Shown here piece after piece: positions 19,001-25,116 of a DNA stretch of 64,000 nt. The first letter of the stretch is position 1; each line of letters starts with the position of its first letter. Source of the stretch: Roseofilum acuticapitatum BLCC-M154 (GTDB taxonomy: Bacteria > Cyanobacteriota > Cyanobacteriia > Cyanobacteriales > Desertifilaceae); the NCBI RefSeq assembly GCF_030068475.1, contig NZ_JAQOSP010000066.1, positions 1 to 64,000 of the forward strand. The letters are read 5' to 3'. Below the pieces are notes generated by a model. The model worked only from the letters and a program-made list of their open reading frames with translations, did no database searches and had not been told where the DNA came from. The position numbers were made by a program, and so were the translations under genes.

Positions 19001-19178
19001 TCAGTTTTCTGCTTCTTTGGGTAAAACTTTAACCGCCAGCGATCCGGTGCGCCTCCGGTTCCGCTATCGTTTGAGTGACGATTTAGTGTTGCGTGCAGCT
19101 ACTGATTTAGGGGGTGAAGAGTCAGGACAACGCCGAACCGATAGTCGCCTTCAATTTGAGTTCCGCAAGCGGTTTTAA
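13077..19178 (+). CDS. tamB: TamB/DUF490 family intermembrane protein
   Basis: 2033 residues from ATG 13077, chosen because GAGG lies just upstream and the earlier ATG at 12978 falls in a tandem repeat. An acidic cytoplasmic head is followed by one membrane segment (VGLALGGVVLLLVAGAGYGWYWV, about residues 37-60). A very long beta-rich region follows, as in the lipid-conducting grooves of the AsmA/TamB class. The C-terminus is the DUF490 domain (IIALIGGGFLNTIGGGG and VRLRFRYRLSDDLVLRAATD). It probably works with an Omp85 protein in envelope biogenesis or lipid transport. Two low-complexity inserts come from palindromic repeats at 14819-14894 and 16125-16186. Confidence 0.9.
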   Translation: MTSNNDPNQLPESDLEAMDAEDQDEQWEEEEESGGWRRWVGLALGGVVLLLVAGAGYGWYWVNRGLGPMVAQALTKSLNRPLEIGPVERVSFNSIRFGRSGLPATASDRDNATVEAVEVKFNPIDVIDNEINLDLTLINPQVYLEEDAERQWLNLDITQEEPKEGQFKINVIKAGVQDATVELVPWKGEGASLEHSVTFKPIRATADFFDEYNRIRFDATVAQDSSPGEVQAKGEFLQQEQRVRVQVRSQNLDLIPLTNLVPNLPPEVALMGGKVNGNLNGQINLQDIQASLINGTLFVSEVAGQYTLPAPQPEENKQPQLPPESTETAQFDITQVPLYLSEGKATLQFQDQLVLVEEGSILYADTLPITLEGGIHLQQGIEVVASLAPVTFETLEKTIKTQLPVQATGEFEVKAKLQGPFEQPLLIGLFQTTQPTQIDRLEFAEISTQFAYANSTIAVQGLKLVPTLGGEILGQGELQLPMGEPQEVMGPELPGTASTETANPNSQQPFLVFEAQGQNVPIDAIAQLYQLPSNITLGTVSPKMRLMGPLNDLQAIAQTDLAGGQVQAVSRLVGLDLGTDTVGAGVRAGSAPSGLEDETTGEPAPTGESATPSTPKIPLQLQTEIRAENVQLASLSPLVPPQLAVPFSGGARMIVPLENFSPNRVEAIAEGQLNIAGGLVNVSGRLQNNQIASLVQANNVQLGQFRSELEQFVPPEQFQLPFGETAPFTGVVEMVGPADNPNLSAFQGRLQGTLNLAGGIIRGGGRLEGGQWEAALDINQVQATRLSPQLQLAAREQTILQTPLTATVNLKGNVNNLSPEAITAEAKADLDIAGGRVNAIAQTLNGEWKASVRADGVKVDQLSAQVPADVPSLSFSGVANAQGRLENLSPDTLINSVFAQAQGLVNVGNSVVNVEAIAQQGQWQAKMNAEQVELDQLGLALPPEFQRLTGAGQMVAGGRLDNFDPTAIRATAEVLLSKLPILEQGPFLSRMVWNGRSLDIIAGAGSVVVPSSSQPSVGAGLQNFGSSNPDLGKPAPTTLAPRASGLQVAGQIVPNFQDLMASRYNFNAEVADLNLAALPFTLPDGVVVQGLVDFAGRIAGTGLQPNLEGKMRLRNAIVNQIAFDPVIEGPIQFTPSQGAAIALKGESDEISAVLGPTFMPESFTFKIGEAIATGQQTPASEGSDLTNFKVNIAQFPLDLVNLIPTANPLGPISGKVSGNFNLSFPKIFDPMAIIAQGEIQIDQPSIGTVKGELLTAKLNYGGGQGQLTDTQLKIGESEYNLQGAVNLTDLSDPQFEADVKIAQGSIQDILQVLQIFDLEDIAQGFAPAIGTAADLGTLTFDEGERTLEEQLRRFSEILRLQDLRQQDRDRFPIPALAQLQGAFDGNIKVSGSLKQGLSANIDLLGQNWIWGKYSFNPIIVKGNLKDNVLTLLPVRIESSEGLITFSGQVGGEQQSGQLKVENVPVDLIQQFIPDLPVDLTGKINTTATLLGGSLQNPQVIGQLGLSEGTLNEESIQEATGNFSLSDGRLRFGGKLLVTGESPVTLTGSIPSPLPFGSVSPISQEIQLDLNLENEGLGILNVLTRQQLNWVAGKGNVNIKVSGTVDNPIAVGEATIADATLQSQTLAEPLSNVNGVVKFNGEKVYIENLTGDFSRGKVQVSGLIPLSDPDLNLSEEEAALPLKIELQEIDFNFQDIYNGGVNGTIEIAGAALEPVIKGNIILTEGKIFPAEATKLQKTDQADAASSSNPLLPVFNGFKIDLTDGIAILQPGFVDIRGEGTLTVNGPIDDILADGVIDINRGFINIISTQFRVDREQENKARFLPSQGLDPDLNLHLEASISEVKGSRQPDVVFWGQNEIDDTPPLDNNETETLRIQATVTGPASQLENNLELTSSPVRSRSEIIALIGGGFLNTIGGGGNTTLALVNIAGSTVLSNLQTTLGDALGLTELRLYPVEDRSRRGAIGLAGEATLDITNQFSASLGKTLTASDPVRLRFRYRLSDDLVLRAATDLGGEESGQRRTDSRLQFEFRKRF
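14819..14894. repeat. palindromic element inside tamB, copy 1
   Basis: Arms CGTAGGGGCGGGT (14819-14831) and ACCCGCCCCTACG (14882-14894) flank a 50-bp centre that holds a further GGGCGGGTT. It stays in frame, and the arms encode VGAG and EPAPT. The same family occurs between genes at 10352 and 56334. Confidence 0.9.
16125..16186. repeat. palindromic element inside tamB, copy 2
   Basis: Perfect 16-bp arms GTAGGGGCGGGTTTAC (16125-16140) and GTAAACCCGCCCCTAC (16171-16186). It is read in the same frame as copy 1, again giving VGAG and KPAPT. The centre differs in sequence from copy 1. Confidence 0.92.
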
Positions 19179-19502
19179 TCGGATGGGAATAATATCATAT
19201 CAAGTCCGGTTTCCGCAAGCGGACATGAAAATTTGTTAAGAAGCGGGCAAGATGCCCGCACTCCTCGAATTCTTTGATATGATATCAAGTCCGGATAAAG
19301 GGTGAAGAAGCGGGCAAGATGCCCGCACTCCTCTAATCCCTTGATATTACTGGAGTGGGAGCGTCTCGCTCCCTAAATTTTTAATTATGGTATTTCCGCT
19401 TCGCGGACATGAACAATCGGACTTGATATGACTGGAGTGGGAGCATCTTGCTCCCTAGATTTTGAATGATGGCAATACTTCATTACCGCGCCAAGTGCTG
19501 TA
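19179..19502. repeat. repeat-filled intergenic region after tamB
   Basis: No gene is visible. It holds two copies of GAAGCGGGCAAGATGCCCGC plus ACTCCTC (19240-19266, 19307-19333), each a hairpin with 6-bp stem and AAGAT loop. Two related hairpins follow: GGGAGC-GTCTC-GCTCCC (19357-19373) and GGGAGC-ATCTT-GCTCCC (19439-19455). Fragments of the CGCTTCGCGGACATGAAC and ATATCAAGTCCG families are also present. Confidence 0.9.
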
Positions 19503-20441
19503 TCAAGTCTGATTGAAGCGATCGAGTAACTCCTGCCGCGATAAGTTCAGAATGGCTTGGGTTCTCTCTAAAGGCGATAATTCAATGAGAGGATCAATCA
19601 TTTGCGCTAATTGATCGTCAATTTCTCCAAATTTGACTTGCAACATGCTCTCAATCATCAGGCGCTGTCCTTGCTGAACCCCTTGTTGAAGTCCTTGCTG
19701 AACGCCCTGTTGAAGTCCTTGCTGAATCCCTTGTTGATTAGCCGTTTCTAACTGTTGCAAATAAATAGTTGATAGTTCCATCATCAACTCCCGATCGCTC
19801 TCATCTAAATCTTGACGTTTTTCTAAAATCATGAGTAACCCATAGAGTAATTCTAGCGTTTTTCCTCGAAAGGGATGAACTTCGGGCAGATCCTTAAGCT
19901 CAGAAATTGCCTCTTTTTGCACTTTCCCTTTTCCCAAAAGTCGTAACCACAAGGTTTCTGGGATCTTGGAGAGTTGATGAATCACAATAATTCCCGCTTT
20001 GAACCCTGATGCAAAGGGATAAATCCCTGGGGGATGATGCTCTCGTTGGGGAAAAGCGGCAAAGCTCCTTAAGAGGTTTTCAGAAGCGGTGGGGGATAAA
20101 ATCCATAATTGGGCAATATCGCGATCGCACACTTCCGTATCTTCTCGGTTGGCTTTGCGCCTGAGTTCAGCTTCTAAATCCCAACTTTTCCCTAAGCAAC
20201 TGCGGATTTCTTCGGGTTTGACTGGATTGCGAAAGGGTTCAAATACGGTAGCAGATGGGATGAGTTCTCCTAGTAATCCCAGTTGCTCTATTCCTCCTGG
20301 ATGGGGAGAAAACGGGACAAAAAATACATCAATTTGCCGAACTTCTGAGACTACATCTAAACTGGTTTCAACTTCTCCAAAGGGTTTGAGCAGTTCTCGG
20401 AGATATTGTTTAGCAAATTGGTCATGAATAAAACGAGTCAT
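19503..20441 (-). CDS. Rpn/DUF4351-like protein with Gln-rich repeats
   Basis: 312 residues of a family abundant in filamentous cyanobacteria, often annotated as Rpn recombination-promoting nuclease or putative transposase. It opens MTRFIHDQFAKQYLRELLKPFG, with a conserved VREVDVFF-like core (VRQIDVFFVPFSPHPGG). Near residue 235 a tandem QQGI/QQGL/QQGV stretch is encoded by a 12-bp DNA repeat at about 19671-19738, followed by a short helical C-terminal domain typical of DUF4351. The nuclease activity is a family inference. It is surrounded by repeats, as such genes often are. Confidence 0.7.
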   Translation of the reverse strand: MTRFIHDQFAKQYLRELLKPFGEVETSLDVVSEVRQIDVFFVPFSPHPGGIEQLGLLGELIPSATVFEPFRNPVKPEEIRSCLGKSWDLEAELRRKANREDTEVCDRDIAQLWILSPTASENLLRSFAAFPQREHHPPGIYPFASGFKAGIIVIHQLSKIPETLWLRLLGKGKVQKEAISELKDLPEVHPFRGKTLELLYGLLMILEKRQDLDESDRELMMELSTIYLQQLETANQQGIQQGLQQGVQQGLQQGVQQGQRLMIESMLQVKFGEIDDQLAQMIDPLIELSPLERTQAILNLSRQELLDRFNQT

Positions 20442-20562
20442 AATTACCCTTTTGAGACTCTTGTTTAGATTAGCACTCAGAGCTGGTCATGGGTAAGTGT
20501 GTTCTTTAAAGTGGCGTGAGGGAGATAGGAACAAAGGTGTTCCCATCTCCCGATTCTGATGA

Positions 20563-21381
20563 TTAAGCGGCTCGATCGCTCTCAGCAGGCGATCGCAACG
20601 GTAAGATGTTACGATCGGGAGCTGCTAAGGAAACGACCTTTTGCATCACTTGCGGGAAGAAGCGCCCCATGAGGGAGGCGACTTTTCCTTGCCATCCGAC
20701 GACAATTTCATCATCTCGATCGCGTAAACCCGCGACTAGAGATTTGGCAACCATTTCGACGCTATCGGTGGCTACCCAACGGAATTTTTCCGTATTCCGC
20801 ACCATGTCGGTGTCGGTGAGGGATGGCAGCAGGGCGACAACGCGCACGCCTTTGGGGGCGAGTTCTTGGCGGAGGGCTTGGGTAAAGCCGACGAGAGCGA
20901 ATTTGGTGGCGGAGTAAGTGGCGTAGGTGGGAGCGGCAACTTTACCCATGAGACTCGATACGTTGACAATAGTCCCCTGGGAACGGGATACCATGCGTTT
21001 GGCAATTAAGCGGGTAATGCGGAAGGTTCCCAGGAGATTGACGTTGATTTCTTCTTCGATTTTACGGGGGTTGGTGGCTAGAAAGTCCCCTTGGTGGGCA
21101 ACTCCAGCGTTGTTGATCAGCAGATCAATGGGGCCATAGTCCCGCCAAGCTCTGGCGATCGCCCCATCTAAGGCTTGACCATCTGTCATATCAACGGCTA
21201 GGGGTACAGATTCGACTTGAGGATACTGCTGTTGGAGTATTTCAACCATTTGTTGCAGGCGCTGAGAATCGCGGGCAACCAGGAGTAAACGTTTCACTCC
21301 TTGGGCAGCAAGCTCTAAAGCGATCGCTCGCCCAATGCCTCGTGATGCTCCAGTTATGAGTACAACTTGTCCTTGGATCAT
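20563..21381 (-). CDS. SDR family NAD(P)-dependent oxidoreductase
   Basis: 272-residue classical short-chain dehydrogenase. Cofactor motif TGASRGIG at residues 10-17, NNAG at about 90, and the catalytic Ser with Tyr-x-x-x-Lys in VSSLMGKVAAPTYATYSATKFA at about 140-161. The C-terminus is extended and mildly hydrophobic (VASLMGRFFPQVMQKVV), suggesting membrane association. The substrate cannot be told from sequence. It is followed after a gap by the phosphopantetheinyl transferase gene, but an operon link is not evident. Confidence 0.85.
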   Translation of the reverse strand: MIQGQVVLITGASRGIGRAIALELAAQGVKRLLLVARDSQRLQQMVEILQQQYPQVESVPLAVDMTDGQALDGAIARAWRDYGPIDLLINNAGVAHQGDFLATNPRKIEEEINVNLLGTFRITRLIAKRMVSRSQGTIVNVSSLMGKVAAPTYATYSATKFALVGFTQALRQELAPKGVRVVALLPSLTDTDMVRNTEKFRWVATDSVEMVAKSLVAGLRDRDDEIVVGWQGKVASLMGRFFPQVMQKVVSLAAPDRNILPLRSPAESDRAA

Positions 21382-21570
21382 GGATTGAACCTCCTTTCAT
21401 CGGACAGGGTTGACAACGGCCACAGGATGACGACGTTATCTATCTTATTGTTTCAAAGGCTTGACAAATTGAGTGTGAAATGCATCTCAGGAAAGGGTGA
21501 TCGCGATCGCAGCATCTGTTAGGACCTAGGGGAGCAATGAGACATGGTTGTAGGGGCGAAAAATTTTTCG

Positions 21571-22257
21571 CTACAGATACCCATTGTTAATTGTTAATTG
21601 CTCCAGAACAACCTGCCAGTTTTGTCCCTCAACAGCCACCGCCGCCACTGTACCAGGGGGAGGGCTTAAGGGATATAATGACCAAGCGCGATCGCTCACT
21701 TGTGCCCCAGTTTCCGTTAATTGAATTTCGGCTTGTTCGAGTCCCGCTAATCCTTCCCCCATAGCTTTTAAGTAAGCTTCTTTGTACGTCCAATAGCGAA
21801 AAAAGGTATAGGGTTGTTGTGCAATAGGGGTTTGTTGAATATGCTGATATTCAGAAGGTAAAAAGAAACGTTTGGCTAAACCCTCTAAGTCTGTTAGGGG
21901 GCGAATCGCTTCAATATCTACGCCAAGGGGAGCATTGAGAGCAAAGCCATACAGGGCATAGTTTTTGGAGTGAGAGACATTAAAATTTAACTCAGATTGG
22001 GGTAGGGCTAAGGCGGGTTTACCGCGCTGAGAATAGGTAAACTGAAGGTCGGAGGGATGGCAGTTTAAATACTGTGCCAATAAAGAGCGTAACACACCTC
22101 GCGCCAGAATGAAGTACCGCCGATGCTCGTCAAAGTGAAAACGCTGCGATCGCTCCAATTCATCGACAGAGAGATAGGATCTCAACTTGGCCAATTGTGG
22201 CATAAACGGATTTAAATCAGCCCACCAGAGGTGAAGCTGGCGATCGCATAACATCAT
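21571..22257 (-). CDS. 4'-phosphopantetheinyl transferase (Sfp/HetI type)
   Basis: 228 residues. The enzyme loads phosphopantetheine from CoA onto carrier proteins of fatty acid, polyketide or peptide synthases. Magnesium-binding GVDIEAIRPL is at about residues 112-121, and the RYWTYKEAYLKAMGEGL motif at about 154-170; both are diagnostic of the Sfp family. In cyanobacteria a single such enzyme usually serves all carriers, and HetI of heterocyst-forming species belongs here. No carrier protein gene is adjacent. ATG codons at 22257 and 22254 are equally possible. Confidence 0.9.
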   Translation of the reverse strand: MMLCDRQLHLWWADLNPFMPQLAKLRSYLSVDELERSQRFHFDEHRRYFILARGVLRSLLAQYLNCHPSDLQFTYSQRGKPALALPQSELNFNVSHSKNYALYGFALNAPLGVDIEAIRPLTDLEGLAKRFFLPSEYQHIQQTPIAQQPYTFFRYWTYKEAYLKAMGEGLAGLEQAEIQLTETGAQVSDRAWSLYPLSPPPGTVAAVAVEGQNWQVVLEQLTINNGYL

Positions 22258-22344
22258 CTCTAATTAGTCTGCTCGAAATTTCAAGATTGGTTAATGTGGA
22301 AAACCTGGGCAAGGTTTGGCGGAAAAACCTTGACTAGGATGGGG

Positions 22345-22469
22345 GTAAGGTGGGCAGGAGAATGCCGCGTATTCAACTTCGACAGCTCTTGCCCTGCCCA
22401 CCCTACGATAATTTAAGCCAGGAACCCTAGTCTCCAAGAAGCCGGGTTTCTTGGAGAAACCCGGCTTCT
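22345..22469. repeat. two inverted repeats before the GUN4 kinase gene
   Basis: GTAAGGTGGGCAGG (22345-22358) pairs with CCCTGCCCACCCTAC (22392-22406). A second, perfect 15-bp inverted repeat AGAAGCCGGGTTTCT / AGAAACCCGGCTTCT with a TGG loop lies at 22437-22469. The first type recurs at 27979-28035. The remaining bases of the 22258-22550 gap hold nothing else I can identify. Confidence 0.9.
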
Positions 22470-22550
22470 GATTCCCACCAATGGCTGATCTAAACGCGCC
22501 CACCCTATGATATGTAGCATAATAGGGAAAGCTGGCGTTTGTACAAGAAC

Positions 22551-23954
22551 ATGGATTGGCAAAAGGGAAAAGTTATCGACCGCAAGTACGAGATTAACAA
22601 AGTCCTGGGTGAAGGCGGGTTTGGCATTACCTACAAAGCCAAACACCGCCATCTCCCCGTCACTCGCGTGATTAAAACGCCAAGGACAAAATTTCGTCAT
22701 GATGCCAACTATGCTGGGTTTGTGCAGCGCTTCCGCAAAGAGGCGCAAACCCTAGCAGGCTTAAAACCCCATCCTCACATTGTGCAGGTGCATGACTTTT
22801 TCACTGAGCCGGATGAGCAGAGTCCCTGTTTGGTGATGGAGTTTATCGAGGGGGAAAGTTTATACACTCTGGTGCAGCGTCGGGGGGCACTCCCGGAACA
22901 GGAAGCTATCCGCTATATTCAGCAAATTGGCAGTGCGTTAAGCCACATCCACAAAACCGGGTTAGTCCATTTCGATGCTACGCCCATGAATATTATGATG
23001 CGACGGGATGGAACCCCAGTATTAATTGATTTTGGCATTGCTGGAGATTGTCCCCCCAGCTCGATTTCTTTTCAAAGGGGAAATCCAGCGTTTGCGCCTT
23101 ACGAGCAATTTTTAGGCAAGCGGAAAGTAACCGTCGATATCTATACGTTAGCAGCAGGTTTCTATTATGCCGTGACGGGACAGTTGCCAACTCCTTGTAG
23201 CGACAGACTGGATAAGCTTCCTTTGATTGATCCCAAAAATCATCAAGCCATTAGTTCCAACTTGAATGATGCCATTGTCTGGGGAATGGCCTTGGAACCA
23301 CAAAACCGTCCCCAGTCGATACAAAAGTGGTTGGAGTTACCCTGTTTTTCTGAGAGTCTTACGAAGACACTCAAAGTCAATGTACTACCTCCGACTTATG
23401 TTCCGAGGAACAAGGGATGGGACTGGTCATGGTTGCCTTGGGTGGGTTCTCCGTCTCCTGCTCCTCAACTGGGGGATGATTTAAGGTCAGAGCGGGGGGT
23501 GGACTATACTCGCTTGCAGAGACTGTTGCAGCAGCAGAGATGGAAAGATGCGGATGAGGAAACCTACCGCAGGATGCTGGAAGCGGTGAAACGGGAAAAA
23601 GAGGGGTGGTTTCGTGAGGCAGATTTGAAAAACTTTCCCCGCACTGACTTGAGAACCATTGACCAGTTATGGGTGAAATATAGCAAAGGTCGATTTGGGT
23701 TTAGCGTGCAAAAACAGATTTGGCTTGACTTGGGAGGAAAGCTAGGAGCATATGATTACGGTACTTTTAAGAAATTGGGCGATCGCGTCGGCTGGCGTAA
23801 AAACGGTTCATGGTTAAACTACAGTGATTACACCTTTACTACAAACGCACTACAAGGTCATTTACCTGCCGATCGGGTGGGTCTGGGGGGTGGGTTGTGG
23901 TGGTATTGGGATTCGTGGGTTACCCTTTTCTCTTCTCTAGACTCTAGCACATAA
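22551..23954 (+). CDS. Ser/Thr protein kinase with C-terminal GUN4 domain
   Basis: 467 residues from ATG 22551 (a TTG four codons earlier is possible). Kinase domain at residues 13-270: glycine loop GEGGFGITYKA, Lys42, Glu64, catalytic loop LVHFDATPMN (142 is the Asp, 147 the Asn) and DFG at 160-162. The usual Arg before the catalytic Asp is Phe, so this is a non-RD kinase. A GUN4 domain spans about 305-467 (DYTRLQRLLQQQRWKDADEET to the end), the fold that binds porphyrins in chlorophyll synthesis. The protein may sense tetrapyrrole or a signal linked to it; this is inference. Confidence 0.85.
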   Translation: MDWQKGKVIDRKYEINKVLGEGGFGITYKAKHRHLPVTRVIKTPRTKFRHDANYAGFVQRFRKEAQTLAGLKPHPHIVQVHDFFTEPDEQSPCLVMEFIEGESLYTLVQRRGALPEQEAIRYIQQIGSALSHIHKTGLVHFDATPMNIMMRRDGTPVLIDFGIAGDCPPSSISFQRGNPAFAPYEQFLGKRKVTVDIYTLAAGFYYAVTGQLPTPCSDRLDKLPLIDPKNHQAISSNLNDAIVWGMALEPQNRPQSIQKWLELPCFSESLTKTLKVNVLPPTYVPRNKGWDWSWLPWVGSPSPAPQLGDDLRSERGVDYTRLQRLLQQQRWKDADEETYRRMLEAVKREKEGWFREADLKNFPRTDLRTIDQLWVKYSKGRFGFSVQKQIWLDLGGKLGAYDYGTFKKLGDRVGWRKNGSWLNYSDYTFTTNALQGHLPADRVGLGGGLWWYWDSWVTLFSSLDSST

Positions 23955-24449
23955 GGGTTTCCCAGCATTCATAATTATTTCTTATCAATCTCATCGGTAC
24001 GGTATTCCTACGTTTGCGGATTTCATTACCTGCCATGTGAACAATGTTCATGTCGGCGAGGAGCCGAAACAATGAACAATGAACAGTGAGGAATAGCCTG
24101 CCTGCCGTCCCCTAATTCTTGCTAAAAAGTGACCGAGGATACAGAAATTCACAGGATGTCATTGCGAATGTAACGCAGTGGAATGAAGCAATCTCGATCA
24201 TCTCGGACTCTTGGCGATGGCTTCCGTGCGATCGCAGTGACACTATAGCAAACCTAAATGAGTTATGTAATGGCTGCCCCTCATCCCCCTGCCCCCTTCT
24301 CCCGCAGGAGAAGGGGGAAAAAGTCCCTCTCCCACGGGAGAGGGATTTTCCGCAAAGCGGACATGAAAGGGAGAGGGCATTTCCTGTTGCACAACTCATT
24401 TAGACTAGCTATATTTCACCAGATGAGGAAAGCATGAAGAGGTGACCAG
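23955..24449. repeat. repeat-rich gap with three dispersed elements
   Basis: No gene is seen. The gap holds the TGTCATTGCGA ... TCGCAGTGACA element (24157-24242). Two strong hairpins follow: CCCCCTTCTCC/GGAGAAGGGGG (24292-24317) and CCCTCTCCC/GGGAGAGGG (24325-24344). A CGCAAAGCGGACATGAAA fragment lies near 24350. The two hairpins could end transcription of the kinase gene, but they lie 340 bp past its stop. Confidence 0.85.
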
Positions 24450-24821
24450 ATGGCAGAAATTATTTTCAAAACTGACAAACCAGAGGAAGTGACAGAACTG
24501 GTTAAAAAGGCGATCGCCGCCGAACTATGCAGGTTAGAAAACAGCCAAAGACTTGCCAGAAAGCGGCTGGATTATTTTGAAGAGAAATATCAACAGCGAT
24601 CCCCCCTAACCCCCCTTAAAAATGGGGGAACCGGATCGAGCCAGTTCCAGGATACACTTGCAGCAGAAGATATGGAAGGTGGAGACATAGAATATGTCGA
24701 GTGGATGGGAGAATATCAGTTTTTTTTAGAACTGGAGGAAAAAATTAAGAGTCTCAAGAGTTTAGAATACAGCGCTTTGCGCTGTAACGGAGTACAGTCT
24801 TATTCAGATAAGTCATTGTGA
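24450..24821 (+). CDS. small hypothetical protein, repeat inserted in frame
   Basis: 123 residues, function not recognised. The first 50 residues are a charged helical region (MAEIIFKTDKPEEVTELV, then CRLENSQRLARKRLDYFEEKYQQ). RSPLTPLKNGG at about residues 50-60 is encoded by the dispersed repeat CCCCCCTAACCCCCCTTAAA (24600-24619), well known between genes in cyanobacteria. The C-terminal EYSALRCNGVQSYSDKSL also comes from a repeat with CAGCGCTTTGCGCTG. The native protein was probably shorter and ended differently. The N-terminal half may be a toxin-antitoxin component, but I cannot place it. Confidence 0.5.
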   Translation: MAEIIFKTDKPEEVTELVKKAIAAELCRLENSQRLARKRLDYFEEKYQQRSPLTPLKNGGTGSSQFQDTLAAEDMEGGDIEYVEWMGEYQFFLELEEKIKSLKSLEYSALRCNGVQSYSDKSL

Positions 24822-24866
24822 ATGGAACGTTTCGCTTCGCGACATGAACATGTCGGCGACAGCCGA

Positions 24867-24933
24867 AAGTGGAATGAAGCAATCGCAAAATCCCCCAATC
24901 TTAGCGATTGCTTCCCTGCGGTCGCAATGACAA
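24867..24933. repeat. partial copy of the GCAATGAC dispersed element
   Basis: GTGGAATGAAGCAATCGC ... GTCGCAATGACA matches most of the element at 24157-24242. A CGCTTCGCGACATGAACATG repeat lies directly before it (about 24829-24848). Confidence 0.8.
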
Positions 24934-24957
24934 CTATTTCAACGGACTTGATATGAA

Positions 24958-25026
24958 ATGATTATCCAGAGTCAACTACCCATGATTGATGAAATTGTGG
25001 ATGAGGTGATTGATAACTTCGCTTAA
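24958..25026 (+). pseudogene. 22-codon ORF, possible gene relic
   Basis: ATG 24958 opens MIIQSQLPMIDEIVDEVIDNFA and stops at 25026. The acidic helical composition looks protein-coding, but it lies between two copies of CGGACTTGATAT, which suggests the rest of the gene was lost. No family can be assigned. Confidence 0.25.
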
Positions 25027-25116
25027 TGTAATTAATTCAACGGACTTGATATTACCCGCCATTCCAGCCCGTAGCGCCATATGCGAAAATAGGGAAGGTG
25101 TTTAGATTCCTGATCC

